DNA of 64,000 nucleotides from an uncultured Flavobacteriaceae bacterium (GTDB lineage: Bacteria > Bacteroidota > Bacteroidia > Flavobacteriales > Flavobacteriaceae). Both the position numbers and the translations under genes were made by a program. Positions 8,055 to 17,398 of this stretch are shown here, one piece after another; positions within the stretch are counted from its first letter, which is position 1, and each line of letters begins with the position of its first letter. The notes beneath the pieces were generated by a model. The model saw only the letters and a list, made by a program, of their open reading frames with translations, searched no databases and was not told the DNA's origin. The DNA is taken from contig CANKYF010000002.1 in the NCBI GenBank assembly GCA_947487895.1, forward strand, positions 372,001 through 436,000. The letters run 5' to 3'.

Positions 8055-10457
8055 TTATAATTGTTTAATGAATGTGTTTATGGCTTCTTCCATATTATTG
8101 GCGTCATTATAAATAGCCATTATGGCCTCACTTTCCTTTCCGTCTGTGAGGTAAGCGGCATAAACCTCTTTGGGTACTTCAAGACGAAAGATGTTGCTCT
8201 CCTTTCCAATCTTGATGAATATCTCCGTGTACTTTCTGTCCCCCGTAAGGTTGTTGCGAATAGATTTTAACTGATTCAAATCGTGACTCGAAAGGTTCAA
8301 TCGCTTTTGAAGCTCATCGTACCCCTTTTCATTTCGTAAACTGTAGATAACTTGGGTATTCTCAAGAATACTTGCCGAAGTAGAATTATTAGGCAATTGA
8401 TTGATGGATTGGAGAATGATGCCAATAGCTCCGTTCTGCTTTCGGATAGCTTGATAATAAAATTCTACACTTTCTAGAACATTATCGAATTTCAGTTGTT
8501 TAGCAAACTCGTCAAAAAGAATGATTCCTCTTTCAGAACGGTTTCTCCAAATGGTTCTTTGGATAGCTGATTTGATGAGCTTAAGCATTACTGAAAGGAT
8601 TTCTTTATTATCCTTTACTTCATCCAATTCAAAGACAATTATACGTTTATCTTCTATCTTATACGTCTGGTCTTCATCGGTGTTAAAGAGAAAACTGTAA
8701 AGACCTTCATCAACATATTCCGAAAGAATGTGCAGAAAGTTGTAGACACTAAAATGTTCTTCCTGTATTTTTAGCTCTTCAATGAGTGTATCCTTTTTGT
8801 TGTCAATAAACTGATACAATGCGGCTAAAGAATGATTAGAACGAATGTGCTTATAAAAGTGCAACAACACTTTTTTAACAGCTACTTCTTTAGCTTTTGA
8901 AACTTGGCTCCCTTCAGCTAATAATTCCAATAAGAAAACGGCAAGATCCTCCAATCGTTCAGGAGTCAAATCTGCTTCGCCAGAAATATAAAAAGGATTG
9001 ATTCCTAAATTCTTTCCTTGTTCATACCTAAGAATTATATGATCGTCTGGATAGAGCTTGGCAAATTTAGAATAAGAACCTCCCAAATCAATAATAACCA
9101 AGCGAACACCATCCTCATAAAATTGTCTAATTATATTATTTGCAGAAAAGGACTTTCCTTCTCCTGTGGGCGCGAAAATGATAAAATTTCTGGCTTTGAT
9201 GCGTTTCTTTTGCTCGTCCCATACATCTTTTAAAACTGGAATATTGTATTGTCTGTCATTGAAAATGATACCCTGCTCATCTGACTTATAGTTGCTGTTG
9301 TTGATATACAGACACAGGGCATGTTTTAAATCGGTGACGTATAAATCTTCATTAGAGAAATTGGAACTGAAACAACAATAGGAATTCAAAAAGTAGTGCT
9401 TTCGTTCTTCCCCTTTCGGATAGTACGGAACAATATCCAGCTCCTTGAACTCCGTTTTGATTTTTGATGCTATCGTATTTAGCTGTTGGGCTTCTGGCGA
9501 CCAGAAAACAATGTTGAGATGCCCACGTATAATTCTTGAACTATCGTCTTCATTAATTTTAGCAACAATGGCTTCAATTTTCTTTTGAATGACTTTGTTC
9601 TGTGTTCCGAAGTTGGAACTCTTACTAAGCTCTTCAATTTTCTTGTCCAGTAATTTTCTCCATTTGTGTTTGTCATCTAGGTAAATGATTTGGTTGATGA
9701 TATGGTTTTCATTCAGGTTCAATCCCAATCCATCAATAAAACCCTGATGGAAAACAAAATCATCCGAAGTAAACTTGTCATTGGTCTTACTGCTTTGTAC
9801 TACATCACCGAAACAGAGTTCGCTATTTACTGCCAGTACATCAAAATGGTTCTCTCCAATTTCAATCTCGGATTTTTTCAATTGAACATCGGTATCAAAA
9901 CCCTCATTAAACCCATTGAAGTATGCACTCGTAAGTTTTAAAATTTCGTCTTCATTTAATTGTCTCAGAGACACCCTGCGGCCGTTATTGATAAAGGAAA
10001 CAGCATCATTTACCGAAGTAATAAACTCTTGGACATTATGGTCTAGTTGTTTGTGAATGCCCTTTTCCACCTTACGGAACGGGTTGGTAAACTTGGAAGC
10101 ATTCAGTGCTTTATCCAAAGGCAGCGTGAAGTACAAATAGGATTGATGGGTTAGGCACTCCCTTCCTTTAAAATATCGATAGGTTGCCTTTTCCAGAAAG
10201 CTTTCATTTGGTAAATTATCTGCCTCATAGAGGCTTTTCTTATAGATATCCTGCTTATGGATAACCGTACTTGTCGGTAGGGATTTGAATGCCTGAAACC
10301 AAGAGCCGTGTATGTCCTCAAAATCGGTTGAGGATAAGGAATAGATTTCTGGCAAGGTTGCTTTATAACACAATATTACATTGCCATTACTGGCAAAAAC
10401 GATATGCTTTTCTATGCTCAGGATAGGGTGATATGCAGATAGATTTATTTTCTTCAT
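8055..10457 (-). CDS. traG: Conjugation ATPase TraG (VirB4-like)
   Basis: The 800-residue cytoplasmic ATPase that powers channel assembly and transfer. Walker A is FAPTGEGKS near residue 430, Walker B is RGIILFDEFAKQL, and the C-terminal part has the FtsK/HerA-like sensor region (GIILQSINQLPN). The N-terminal half is the VirB4-type domain contacting VirB3-like TraF. The gene follows traF after 23 bases and precedes traI by 18. It is the most confident anchor for reading this operon as type IV secretion. Confidence 0.93.
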   Translation of the reverse strand: MKKINLSAYHPILSIEKHIVFASNGNVILCYKATLPEIYSLSSTDFEDIHGSWFQAFKSLPTSTVIHKQDIYKKSLYEADNLPNESFLEKATYRYFKGRECLTHQSYLYFTLPLDKALNASKFTNPFRKVEKGIHKQLDHNVQEFITSVNDAVSFINNGRRVSLRQLNEDEILKLTSAYFNGFNEGFDTDVQLKKSEIEIGENHFDVLAVNSELCFGDVVQSSKTNDKFTSDDFVFHQGFIDGLGLNLNENHIINQIIYLDDKHKWRKLLDKKIEELSKSSNFGTQNKVIQKKIEAIVAKINEDDSSRIIRGHLNIVFWSPEAQQLNTIASKIKTEFKELDIVPYYPKGEERKHYFLNSYCCFSSNFSNEDLYVTDLKHALCLYINNSNYKSDEQGIIFNDRQYNIPVLKDVWDEQKKRIKARNFIIFAPTGEGKSFSANNIIRQFYEDGVRLVIIDLGGSYSKFAKLYPDDHIILRYEQGKNLGINPFYISGEADLTPERLEDLAVFLLELLAEGSQVSKAKEVAVKKVLLHFYKHIRSNHSLAALYQFIDNKKDTLIEELKIQEEHFSVYNFLHILSEYVDEGLYSFLFNTDEDQTYKIEDKRIIVFELDEVKDNKEILSVMLKLIKSAIQRTIWRNRSERGIILFDEFAKQLKFDNVLESVEFYYQAIRKQNGAIGIILQSINQLPNNSTSASILENTQVIYSLRNEKGYDELQKRLNLSSHDLNQLKSIRNNLTGDRKYTEIFIKIGKESNIFRLEVPKEVYAAYLTDGKESEAIMAIYNDANNMEEAINTFIKQL

Positions 10458-10480
10458 ATAGCTTGTCTTTTAAATACCCA

Positions 10481-10765
10481 TTATGGGTCTTCATATTGGA
10501 GTTGACTTTCTCGTTTGTTACTGATGGTCGTTGGGAATACTTTTTTAAAATGCAATAAGGCAGGGTGTTTGGTCAGTTGTGTCAATACCACGTATAGACC
10601 TCCGTTAAAAAGGAATACTGATATAATGACCAAAAAGCTGAACGAAAAGATGATAAACAGCAATGACCCGATGACGGATGTCATCATCAAAGCGAACAAT
10701 GAAATGGGTAACCCCATTATCACTGCTCGCTTTCGGATATCCTTATAGATTTCGTAACGTTTCAT
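10481..10765 (-). CDS. traF: Conjugative transposon protein TraF (VirB3-like, DUF4133)
   Basis: Small inner-membrane protein of 94 residues with two closely spaced hydrophobic segments (about residues 15-60), starting MKRYEIYKDIRKRAVIMGLP. The size, position and hydrophobicity match DUF4133/TraF, counterpart of VirB3, which docks the VirB4-type ATPase. The gap to traE is one base. Confidence 0.85.
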   Translation of the reverse strand: MKRYEIYKDIRKRAVIMGLPISLFALMMTSVIGSLLFIIFSFSFLVIISVFLFNGGLYVVLTQLTKHPALLHFKKVFPTTISNKRESQLQYEDP

Positions 10766-10766
10766 G

Positions 10767-11054
10767 TTACACTACGATGCCTATGAGATAGGTAAATATA
10801 CCCACTACTGCACCCGCAATAAGCACAAAGACCAATACACGGGTAATCCCTTTTTTAAGATCTGCATTCTCACCAAAAAAGTGCCCCGCATTGAAGAGGA
10901 AGCCTATTAGAAAAATGACCCCCAAGATAATCGGGAAAATGGCTCTAATGGTATCCGAAACATCGTTAACGGAATCTTCAATACCTCCAATCTGAGCAAA
11001 AATGGTATTGGAAATAAAGAGTAAAAAAGCAGTAAGAAATAGTGATTTTTTCAT
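10767..11054 (-). CDS. traE: Conjugative transposon protein TraE (VirB2-like, DUF4134)
   Basis: A 95-residue pilin-like protein with a signal peptide ending TIFAQIGG, two membrane helices, and the charged loop FGENADLKKG between them. This matches DUF4134/TraE, the likely VirB2-type pilus subunit. It is the first gene of the eight-gene minus-strand tra operon, so the operon promoter should lie in 11,055-11,219. traA-D (ParA-like and others) are not in the window. Confidence 0.87.
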   Translation of the reverse strand: MKKSLFLTAFLLFISNTIFAQIGGIEDSVNDVSDTIRAIFPIILGVIFLIGFLFNAGHFFGENADLKKGITRVLVFVLIAGAVVGIFTYLIGIVV

Positions 11055-11115
11055 ATCGAAATTGATTTAAAATTTGTTGGATTTCGTTGTTTGAAAAATA
11101 CATTATATTTCAATT

Positions 11116-11140
11116 CAAAATACTGATAATCAGTATTTTG
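11116..11140. promoter_or_regulatory. 11-bp palindrome between divergent tra operon and amidase
   Basis: CAAAATACTGA, then TAA, then TCAGTATTTTG: two perfect 11-base arms with a 3-base spacer. It sits between the divergent traE and amidase genes, 62 bases from traE and 80 from the amidase start. There is no T-run, so a dimeric-repressor or activator operator is more likely than a terminator. The regulator is unknown. Confidence 0.5.
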
Positions 11141-11219
11141 TGGACAAAATATTATTTATATCAGATTGATTTTCAATGCTATGAATTGACATCAAATCGT
11201 ATGAAAAATTGAAGTACCT

Positions 11220-11879
11220 ATGTTGATAACTCAAAAACTTTTGAATGGTTCGATGCTTAAAAACGTCAGTTTTGTGATTTTACTGCTAAAAATGTGTTTG
11301 GTTTTTGGTCAGAAAAAAGTCGTAGTCATCGACCCTGGTCATGGTGGAATTGATTCGGGTGCCATTGGTGTAAATGGCATTTATGAAAAGGATGTGGTTT
11401 TGAAAGTTGTTAATGAGATTTTAAACCTGAACAAATCCCTTTTTGATGACGAATTGGATATTTATCTAACTAGATATAATGACACACTCATTTCTCTATA
11501 TGACAGAAGCCAATTAACTAAAAGTTTAAAAGCAGATGTATTTGTGTCCTTACATTGTAATGCTTCTGGAAACAATTCCAGAGGTATGGAGGCTTATGTA
11601 CATCATTCAAAGAATTCAAATAGCAAAACTTCCATTGCCCTTGGTGTTTCTATTCTGAATGAAAGCACCCAAAAGCTAGGTCTTGAAAAACGAGGTGTGA
11701 AGTTTGCTAATTTTCATGTGCTACGGGAAACAATTTCGTATTGTCCTTCTATGCTTGTGGAAATGGGATTTATGACTAATACTGATGAAGCTGATTATTT
11801 TTTAGAAGCTAAAAATATTAAGGCTATTGTATTGGCTGTTTTGATGGGGATTATGGGGTATTTAAATGTTGGATTATGA
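11220..11879 (+). CDS. N-acetylmuramoyl-L-alanine amidase (Amidase_3)
   Basis: Zinc-dependent amidase that cleaves the bond between MurNAc and the stem peptide. The protein is 219 residues: an N-terminal export signal (to about residue 31, ending VFGQKK) then one catalytic domain. The expected zinc and catalytic residues are visible in DPGHGG, the Glu of IYEKD, SLHCNA and the Glu of LVEMGF. There is no separate cell-wall-binding domain. It is divergent from the tra operon, and in this context it probably opens the peptidoglycan for the conjugation channel. The second Met at residue 12 is also a possible start. Confidence 0.88.
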   Translation: MLITQKLLNGSMLKNVSFVILLLKMCLVFGQKKVVVIDPGHGGIDSGAIGVNGIYEKDVVLKVVNEILNLNKSLFDDELDIYLTRYNDTLISLYDRSQLTKSLKADVFVSLHCNASGNNSRGMEAYVHHSKNSNSKTSIALGVSILNESTQKLGLEKRGVKFANFHVLRETISYCPSMLVEMGFMTNTDEADYFLEAKNIKAIVLAVLMGIMGYLNVGL

Positions 11880-11909
11880 TAATGTTATTTTAATGAGATT
11901 ATAAAAGGT

Positions 11910-12716
11910 TTAAGCAGCTCTTAATAATAGATTTTCAACCCATTCATATCCAGTAGTTTTCATACAAAATTTTACTGCAGATGAATACTCAGAGGTTGAA
12001 GACGCAAGAACTAATAATTCTTTCATTTGAGATGCTATTTTTTGCTTACGAGCCATACAAATATTAGTTCGTTGTAATTGAACAAGCTTCTCAGTAGATT
12101 TAATTAATAATATTGTTCTTGAATATTTATCTTTCCTTGAATCCTTCATTTCTTGTTTATTAAGATTCATCCTCCTTATTGTATATTCAGCTTGAATATA
12201 ATTTCTCTCTGTGTTAACCGTAGATTTTGGTGTTACAAGTCCCTCATTAGTAAAAGCTAACTTATCTGGGTCTTCTATTTCAGTAGGATCTAAAAACCTT
12301 ATATCTTCATTTTCCAAAGAATCAGTGGGTGCATTAGCCTTATTAGCGTTGACATGGAAATAGGCATTTTTTCTAATGTTTTCAGCAGGAGCAGAATATC
12401 TATAATTTAGCCATTCAAAAGCAAGCCACCAATAACCACCTTTATCATTACCATTTTCGTCAATGGCTTTTTTCTTAGGTCTAAAATGATCTACATGACA
12501 ATGGGCACTGTCGTTTTTAGATTCTGAGTACCAACATTTATTATGACTTAAAGCTCTTAAATGATCTTTTAGCTCAGTCCACATGTTTTGATTAGCATCA
12601 ATAATAACATCACGAGCAGCCTTATCAGCAGCTAGAGTGAGTTGAAGAGTTATAGCATCAGCTCGATCAATCCAATCTTGATCTGGTGGATTATTTTCTA
12701 AATCTATATATCTCAT
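11910..12716 (-). CDS. HNH endonuclease, PtuB/retron-type (TIGR02646-like)
   Basis: A 268-residue putative nuclease. The HNH/beta-beta-alpha core is C61-W-Y-S64, then HCHVDHFRPK (residues 72-81, Asp76-His77 being the catalytic pair), then WLAFEWLNYRYS (Asn104). The VDHFRPK and WLAFEW-N signatures match HNH nucleases of Septu (PtuB) and retron systems. The second Cys of the first zinc knuckle is Ser64, so metal binding may differ. It is the last gene of a four-gene operon with HsdM, HsdS and an ATPase, and its ATG overlaps the ATPase stop by four bases. I infer it is the DNA-cutting effector of this defence operon. Confidence 0.8.
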   Translation of the reverse strand: MRYIDLENNPPDQDWIDRADAITLQLTLAADKAARDVIIDANQNMWTELKDHLRALSHNKCWYSESKNDSAHCHVDHFRPKKKAIDENGNDKGGYWWLAFEWLNYRYSAPAENIRKNAYFHVNANKANAPTDSLENEDIRFLDPTEIEDPDKLAFTNEGLVTPKSTVNTERNYIQAEYTIRRMNLNKQEMKDSRKDKYSRTILLIKSTEKLVQLQRTNICMARKQKIASQMKELLVLASSTSEYSSAVKFCMKTTGYEWVENLLLRAA

Positions 12717-14323
12717 TCATTATCTTTTTCGTTAAACAATTCATCTAATATTTCAAGAGCAATTTGATTTTGTTTAACTCTATCTTCTTTAGATACTTTT
12801 TCAACTTGAAATTCTTCTCTTTGACTAATAGCACTTATAAATTTTTGATACATAGGGTCTCTATCAGTTGTATTAATTCCAAGGTCGCTAAGTTTTAAAA
12901 ACAGTTCATTTAATTGTTCTCTTTCAGCATCACTCAATCCTGTATTATCTTTTTTAGTCACTAATCGGTTTCGTTCATTCAAATCTTCTAAGGTGTCTTC
13001 ATCTAATGTACTTGGTAAATTAAAAAACTCGCTAGTCAAAATACCTGCGACTCCTAATCCTTTCGGGTCAAAATCAGGTTCGAAAGTTTCTATATGCTGA
13101 TATTCTTTTCCGTTTTCATCTTCTTTCTTAGTAGATTGAAATATTCGAATTTCTTCTTTTGTTAGTCCTCCAATAACTAATGGATCATGAGTAGTCATCA
13201 AAATTTGGCTTGAGTCATCTTTCCCTGAATATTCTTCCAACAGGTTCATATATTTCCATTTCCATAATGGATTTAAATGAGTATCTGGTTCATCAAGAAG
13301 AATTAATGATTCATCTTCTTTGGTGAAACGTAACAACCCTAAAACAGTCAGTAATTGTTGTTCCCCTTCTGAAAGTTCTTTAAATGTTATATCACCATGT
13401 ACATTCACTTTTTTAACCTTGACTCGAACTTCTTGTATTAAGTCTGAGATATAAGTGCTTTCTAGACTCTTAAAAAAATTAGTATTTGTACCATATTTTT
13501 TAGCGATATTTTCAAGTTTTTCTTGGTTAGAAATGTAGAGGTAAAGTTGTTCTTGATCTGGATGTTTATTGAAATCTTCTCTAACTTTTGTTTTATGATA
13601 AATTGGACCTATTGAAGCATTCCATAAATCATTAAGAAATTCTTTAACAATACCTTTTGCATACCAAAATTTAGGATCTCCCTTTTTCTTATCACCATTC
13701 CATTGAGGTTTTTTTAAAACAAAAAGAACAGACTCTAAGCCAACAATATTTAAATAATCCTTTAGGAAAGTATTTATTTTTTCTTCTTGAAAAGCGTAAA
13801 AAGCCATTAAAACAAAATGACTATGTATTAATCGAGCATAAAATAATGGTCTCGGAGGTACATTATCAGAACTGTCGCTTTTTAATAATGCATCATAAAA
13901 ACGTTTTTGATGTTTATCAAAATGTTCTAATAGGCGATTACTAACACCAGAATAATATGAGAAAACATATCGAGGTAAATATTTTTCCTTGTTCCTTTTT
14001 ACCGCTGCCTTTGAAACTATAGTTGAGTAATCAATTTCTTGACCTTTTCTTTTTCCAACGAAAAGACCAAATTTATTTTTAATATCAGGCCCACCATTGA
14101 CTTTTAAGAGATTGCCTTTGCATTCATATTCAATAGTATAGTTAAAGTCTGTTTGATCTTCTAAATCTAAATCACGAAAAATTATTACTAACGCTTCTAA
14201 TAAATTAGATTTACCTGCTGCATTTTGACCTAGGAACACGGTACTCATATATTTCTCATTGAGATCAATTGAGAACTTTCTGAGATTTTTAAACTCTTCT
14301 ATGTAGATCTTATCTATTCTCAT
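12713..14323 (-). CDS. Restriction-associated AAA/ABC-type ATPase (PtuA-like)
   Basis: A 536-residue ATPase of the SMC/RecF/OLD-like class. Walker A is GQNAAGKS (residues 32-39), the ABC signature is LSEGEQQLL, Walker B is SLILLDEPDTHLNP and the H-loop is MTTHDPLVI. There is no TOPRIM nuclease domain, so it differs from OLD proteins. PtuA of Septu and the ATPases reported beside type I methylase genes have this architecture. Four-base overlaps with HsdS upstream and the HNH gene downstream argue for a stoichiometric complex. I infer it couples recognition by the HsdM/S part to activation of the HNH nuclease. Confidence 0.82.
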   Translation of the reverse strand: MRIDKIYIEEFKNLRKFSIDLNEKYMSTVFLGQNAAGKSNLLEALVIIFRDLDLEDQTDFNYTIEYECKGNLLKVNGGPDIKNKFGLFVGKRKGQEIDYSTIVSKAAVKRNKEKYLPRYVFSYYSGVSNRLLEHFDKHQKRFYDALLKSDSSDNVPPRPLFYARLIHSHFVLMAFYAFQEEKINTFLKDYLNIVGLESVLFVLKKPQWNGDKKKGDPKFWYAKGIVKEFLNDLWNASIGPIYHKTKVREDFNKHPDQEQLYLYISNQEKLENIAKKYGTNTNFFKSLESTYISDLIQEVRVKVKKVNVHGDITFKELSEGEQQLLTVLGLLRFTKEDESLILLDEPDTHLNPLWKWKYMNLLEEYSGKDDSSQILMTTHDPLVIGGLTKEEIRIFQSTKKEDENGKEYQHIETFEPDFDPKGLGVAGILTSEFFNLPSTLDEDTLEDLNERNRLVTKKDNTGLSDAEREQLNELFLKLSDLGINTTDRDPMYQKFISAISQREEFQVEKVSKEDRVKQNQIALEILDELFNEKDNE

Positions 14324-15921
14324 ACTAGTTCCAAATATCCTTTTTCGTCTACAACTTCTTTGATGGATTTCTTTTCCTCTATTTGCTTTTTTAACTCTGC
14401 GTAAAAAGCATCAATATCGTTAGGATATTTAGACATTTTCCAAAGATCTTCTGCGTGTAGTTTGCCGTGTTCTTTTATAAGTTTTACTAAATCCATAAGT
14501 ACCGTTTTACTATTGTATTTTATTTCTCTGGAGAACTTTTTCACATCTTTTTTAGGAGCTATCTTATTTAATAAGATATTGTTTTCATCTCCCAATAATT
14601 CACTTAAAACCGATTGCATTAGTTTATTTGCATTGATTTTATTGGCTATTATTTCTCGCTCTAACACATCACAATTAGCCAATAATTGATTGACTTTTTT
14701 CACTATAGCATTCTGTTCCGAAACTGAACATAAGGGAAATGGCACTCCTAAAACTTTATCTGAAGATGTGTGTTTAACCTTCATTCCTGTTGATGAGTCA
14801 GTAAGTTCTTGTCTAAAGAAACGACAATTGAAAAAATGATAGATGAAATGTTCATTAACAGAATAATTTACCATTGATATCTTACCTAGTCGTTGGTTAT
14901 GCAAATACACTATCCCATCATCGGGAATAAAGGCAGGACTACCTAACAGACCAACTGCTTGCTCAGTCATGGGAATAATCAAGTCACCTGGTTTTAGGAT
15001 AAATTGTGGGTCAACGGATCCTTCATAATACTTTCTTTTTTCAGGTCTGTCACGAAATCCTCCACTTTCATAGAAATTACCAGGTGTCATCAAGACATAA
15101 TTTGTTTTATGCTTAACATAATACTGGCTTTTAAATGCATATCCGTGTTTTAAAGAACATATATCTCCCAATCTACACCATTCCCAGCTCTCAGGAATTT
15201 CAAAAGGGATTTCCTCTTTTGTAATTGGAGGTAACGATTTTTCCTTTTTAATTTTCTTTCCTTTAATGAGTTGCTCTGTCTCGGATTTTATTTTTTTGAT
15301 TAACTCACTCATGGGTTCCATTTTTGGGTTTTGTTCACGCCATTCTTCGGTTAATTTACCCTGCACTGCATCTTGTAATATGGATTGTCGGAGTTTTACT
15401 ATATTTTTTTCTTGAGAGTTTATTTCGTTAACTAATTCTTGATTTTTTATTTCAGCCTTTTCAATCTCATCTAATATTTTTCTTTGTTCTTCTTTAGAAG
15501 GTAAAAAGATGTCCAACTCAAAAATCTGTTTTGGATGTATACGCCTAGAACCGACACCTTTGGCTATACTTTCAAGCTTTAAATAAAATTTTTTCTTTTT
15601 AAAGAAATAAAAAATCCATTCAGGGTAACAGGACTTGTCAATATCAAATGTTGGTATATCCATGCTAGACTCAAAACCATCTAGTTCTTCGGGAATAATA
15701 CCAAACGCTCCTTTATGTAAATTTTGCTTTCCATATACAAATTGTCCTGCTTTACGTATATAGTATTTTGTTGCTCCTTTTTTATCTTTTGTAATAGGTC
15801 TTTTTTCCACTCCAAGGACATTTAGTTTTACCCTAATTCGTTTATCAGTGTTGGGCTTTTCTGAAACAACTTTAGATTCAGTTAAAAGTGTACCTAATTT
15901 TACTTTTTTCCAGTTTTTCAT
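14320..15921 (-). CDS. hsdS: Type I restriction-modification specificity subunit HsdS, extended
   Basis: A 533-residue target-recognition subunit. It has two target recognition domains (about residues 1-150 and 230-400), each followed by a helical spacer. The first spacer contains EEQRKILDEIEKAE and LRQSILQDAVQGKLTEEWREQNP, typical of HsdS. The second is near NAIVKKVNQLLANCDVLE. After the second spacer comes an extra 80-90 residues ending in a winged-helix-like block (LHAEDLWKMSKYPNDIDAFY), which ordinary HsdS proteins of about 400-450 residues lack. Four-base overlaps join it to hsdM and to the ATPase gene. Confidence 0.9.
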   Translation of the reverse strand: MKNWKKVKLGTLLTESKVVSEKPNTDKRIRVKLNVLGVEKRPITKDKKGATKYYIRKAGQFVYGKQNLHKGAFGIIPEELDGFESSMDIPTFDIDKSCYPEWIFYFFKKKKFYLKLESIAKGVGSRRIHPKQIFELDIFLPSKEEQRKILDEIEKAEIKNQELVNEINSQEKNIVKLRQSILQDAVQGKLTEEWREQNPKMEPMSELIKKIKSETEQLIKGKKIKKEKSLPPITKEEIPFEIPESWEWCRLGDICSLKHGYAFKSQYYVKHKTNYVLMTPGNFYESGGFRDRPEKRKYYEGSVDPQFILKPGDLIIPMTEQAVGLLGSPAFIPDDGIVYLHNQRLGKISMVNYSVNEHFIYHFFNCRFFRQELTDSSTGMKVKHTSSDKVLGVPFPLCSVSEQNAIVKKVNQLLANCDVLEREIIANKINANKLMQSVLSELLGDENNILLNKIAPKKDVKKFSREIKYNSKTVLMDLVKLIKEHGKLHAEDLWKMSKYPNDIDAFYAELKKQIEEKKSIKEVVDEKGYLELV

Positions 15922-17342
15922 AAAAGCGTTTTTTTTATTTCGGATAAAAGATTTGCACTTTTTTGAAATGATGCATCAATTTTCACTAATAATTCTTCTG
16001 TTGTGTATACTTGTTCATTTTCAGAAACATGAGGGTTTTTAATATCTAAATTGAAATTTCTTTCTTTTATTTCATTTATGGAGACTTTCCAGGCAAATTC
16101 GTTCCTTTTACGATCTTTCCACCATTTCTTAATATCATCAAAATGCTTAATATTAATAGGTCTTGACCTACTAAAATTCTTTACATCTTTCGGATAAGGC
16201 ATTTCGTAATACCAAATTTCTTTAGTAGGTTTTCCTTTTATGAAAAACAATAGATTTGTATTAATTCCAGTGTAAGGATTGAAAACCCCTTTTGGCAAAC
16301 GTACTATGGTATGTAGGTTACATTTTGTTAATAATTCTTGTTTAATTCTTGCCTTAACACCTTCTCCAAATAAAGAACCGTCTGGAAGAACGACTGAAGC
16401 TCGCCCATTTTTCTTTAAGATTTTTATAATTAATGCTAAAAATAATTCGGCTGTTTCTTTAGTCCTGAATTTTTCGGGAAAGTTTTTCTCCGTATTATCT
16501 TCTTCTTGCCCTCCAAATGGTGGATTGGAAAGTACAATATTCACTTGATTTTTACTTTTCCAACTTTCATATGGTACAGTTAATAAATTACCTTTCGTAA
16601 TAGCTGGTTTTTCAATACCATGTAGAATTAAATTAGTTGTACATAAAAGGTGAGGTAATGGCTTCTTTTCTATTCCTCTAATAGAGTTTTGAATAATTCT
16701 AGATTTTTCATTAAATCCATTTTTACTTGACAAATTATCCAAGGTACAAGTCAAAAAACCTCCTGTACCACATGCAGGATCTAAGACACTTTCTCCAATT
16801 TGTGGTTCTATCATATCAACCATAAATTGAGTGACAGCTCTTGGGGTATAATATTCTCCAGATGAACCTGCACTTTGCAATTCTTTTAATATTGATTCAT
16901 AGATATCATTAAAGATATGCCTATCTTTATTTTTACTAGAAAAATCAATTTTATTTATTTCATTAATGACTTGACGGAACAAAGTTCCTTTCTTCATATA
17001 GTTATATGTATCATTAAAAACTGATTTCACAATCACAGATTGATCTGTATCGGTAGGTTCAATTGTTTTTAATATAGGAAATAATTCATCATTGATAAAA
17101 GTGATTAATTCATCTCCTGTTAACCCATCCTCATCTGCTGCCCAATTTTGCCACTTTAACTTTTCGGGCAATGGACTTTTGTATGTTTTTCTTGATTTTT
17201 TCCACTCTTCTTCTTTATCAGCAAATATTTTCATGAAAAGCATCCACACCATTTGAGAAATACGCTGCGCATCACCGTCAACTCCTTCATCTTTTCTCAT
17301 GATGTTTCTAATAGATCTTACTATTGATGTTACGTTACTCAT
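15918..17342 (-). CDS. hsdM: Type I restriction-modification DNA methyltransferase HsdM
   Basis: N6-adenine methyltransferase of 474 residues. The helical N-terminal HsdM domain contains MVWMLFMKIFADKEEEW, then SGEYYTPRAV, motif I DPACGTGGF (residues 188-196, SAM binding) and motif IV NPPF (273-276, catalytic). It should methylate the sequence read by HsdS and so mark self DNA. It is the first gene of the hsdM-hsdS-ATPase-HNH operon; a small XRE-type regulator gene lies 56 bases upstream on the same strand. No hsdR is present anywhere in the window. Confidence 0.93.
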   Translation of the reverse strand: MSNVTSIVRSIRNIMRKDEGVDGDAQRISQMVWMLFMKIFADKEEEWKKSRKTYKSPLPEKLKWQNWAADEDGLTGDELITFINDELFPILKTIEPTDTDQSVIVKSVFNDTYNYMKKGTLFRQVINEINKIDFSSKNKDRHIFNDIYESILKELQSAGSSGEYYTPRAVTQFMVDMIEPQIGESVLDPACGTGGFLTCTLDNLSSKNGFNEKSRIIQNSIRGIEKKPLPHLLCTTNLILHGIEKPAITKGNLLTVPYESWKSKNQVNIVLSNPPFGGQEEDNTEKNFPEKFRTKETAELFLALIIKILKKNGRASVVLPDGSLFGEGVKARIKQELLTKCNLHTIVRLPKGVFNPYTGINTNLLFFIKGKPTKEIWYYEMPYPKDVKNFSRSRPINIKHFDDIKKWWKDRKRNEFAWKVSINEIKERNFNLDIKNPHVSENEQVYTTEELLVKIDASFQKSANLLSEIKKTLL

Positions 17343-17398
17343 TAAGTTCTTATATCAATTTAGCTTCTGTCTTTGTTATACGTGAATTATTATTCTTT

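Noticed and set aside
11910-17342. Complete classical type I restriction system
   Set aside because: No helicase-nuclease HsdR (no DEAD box motor) in the window; the ATPase is ABC-type and the nuclease HNH.
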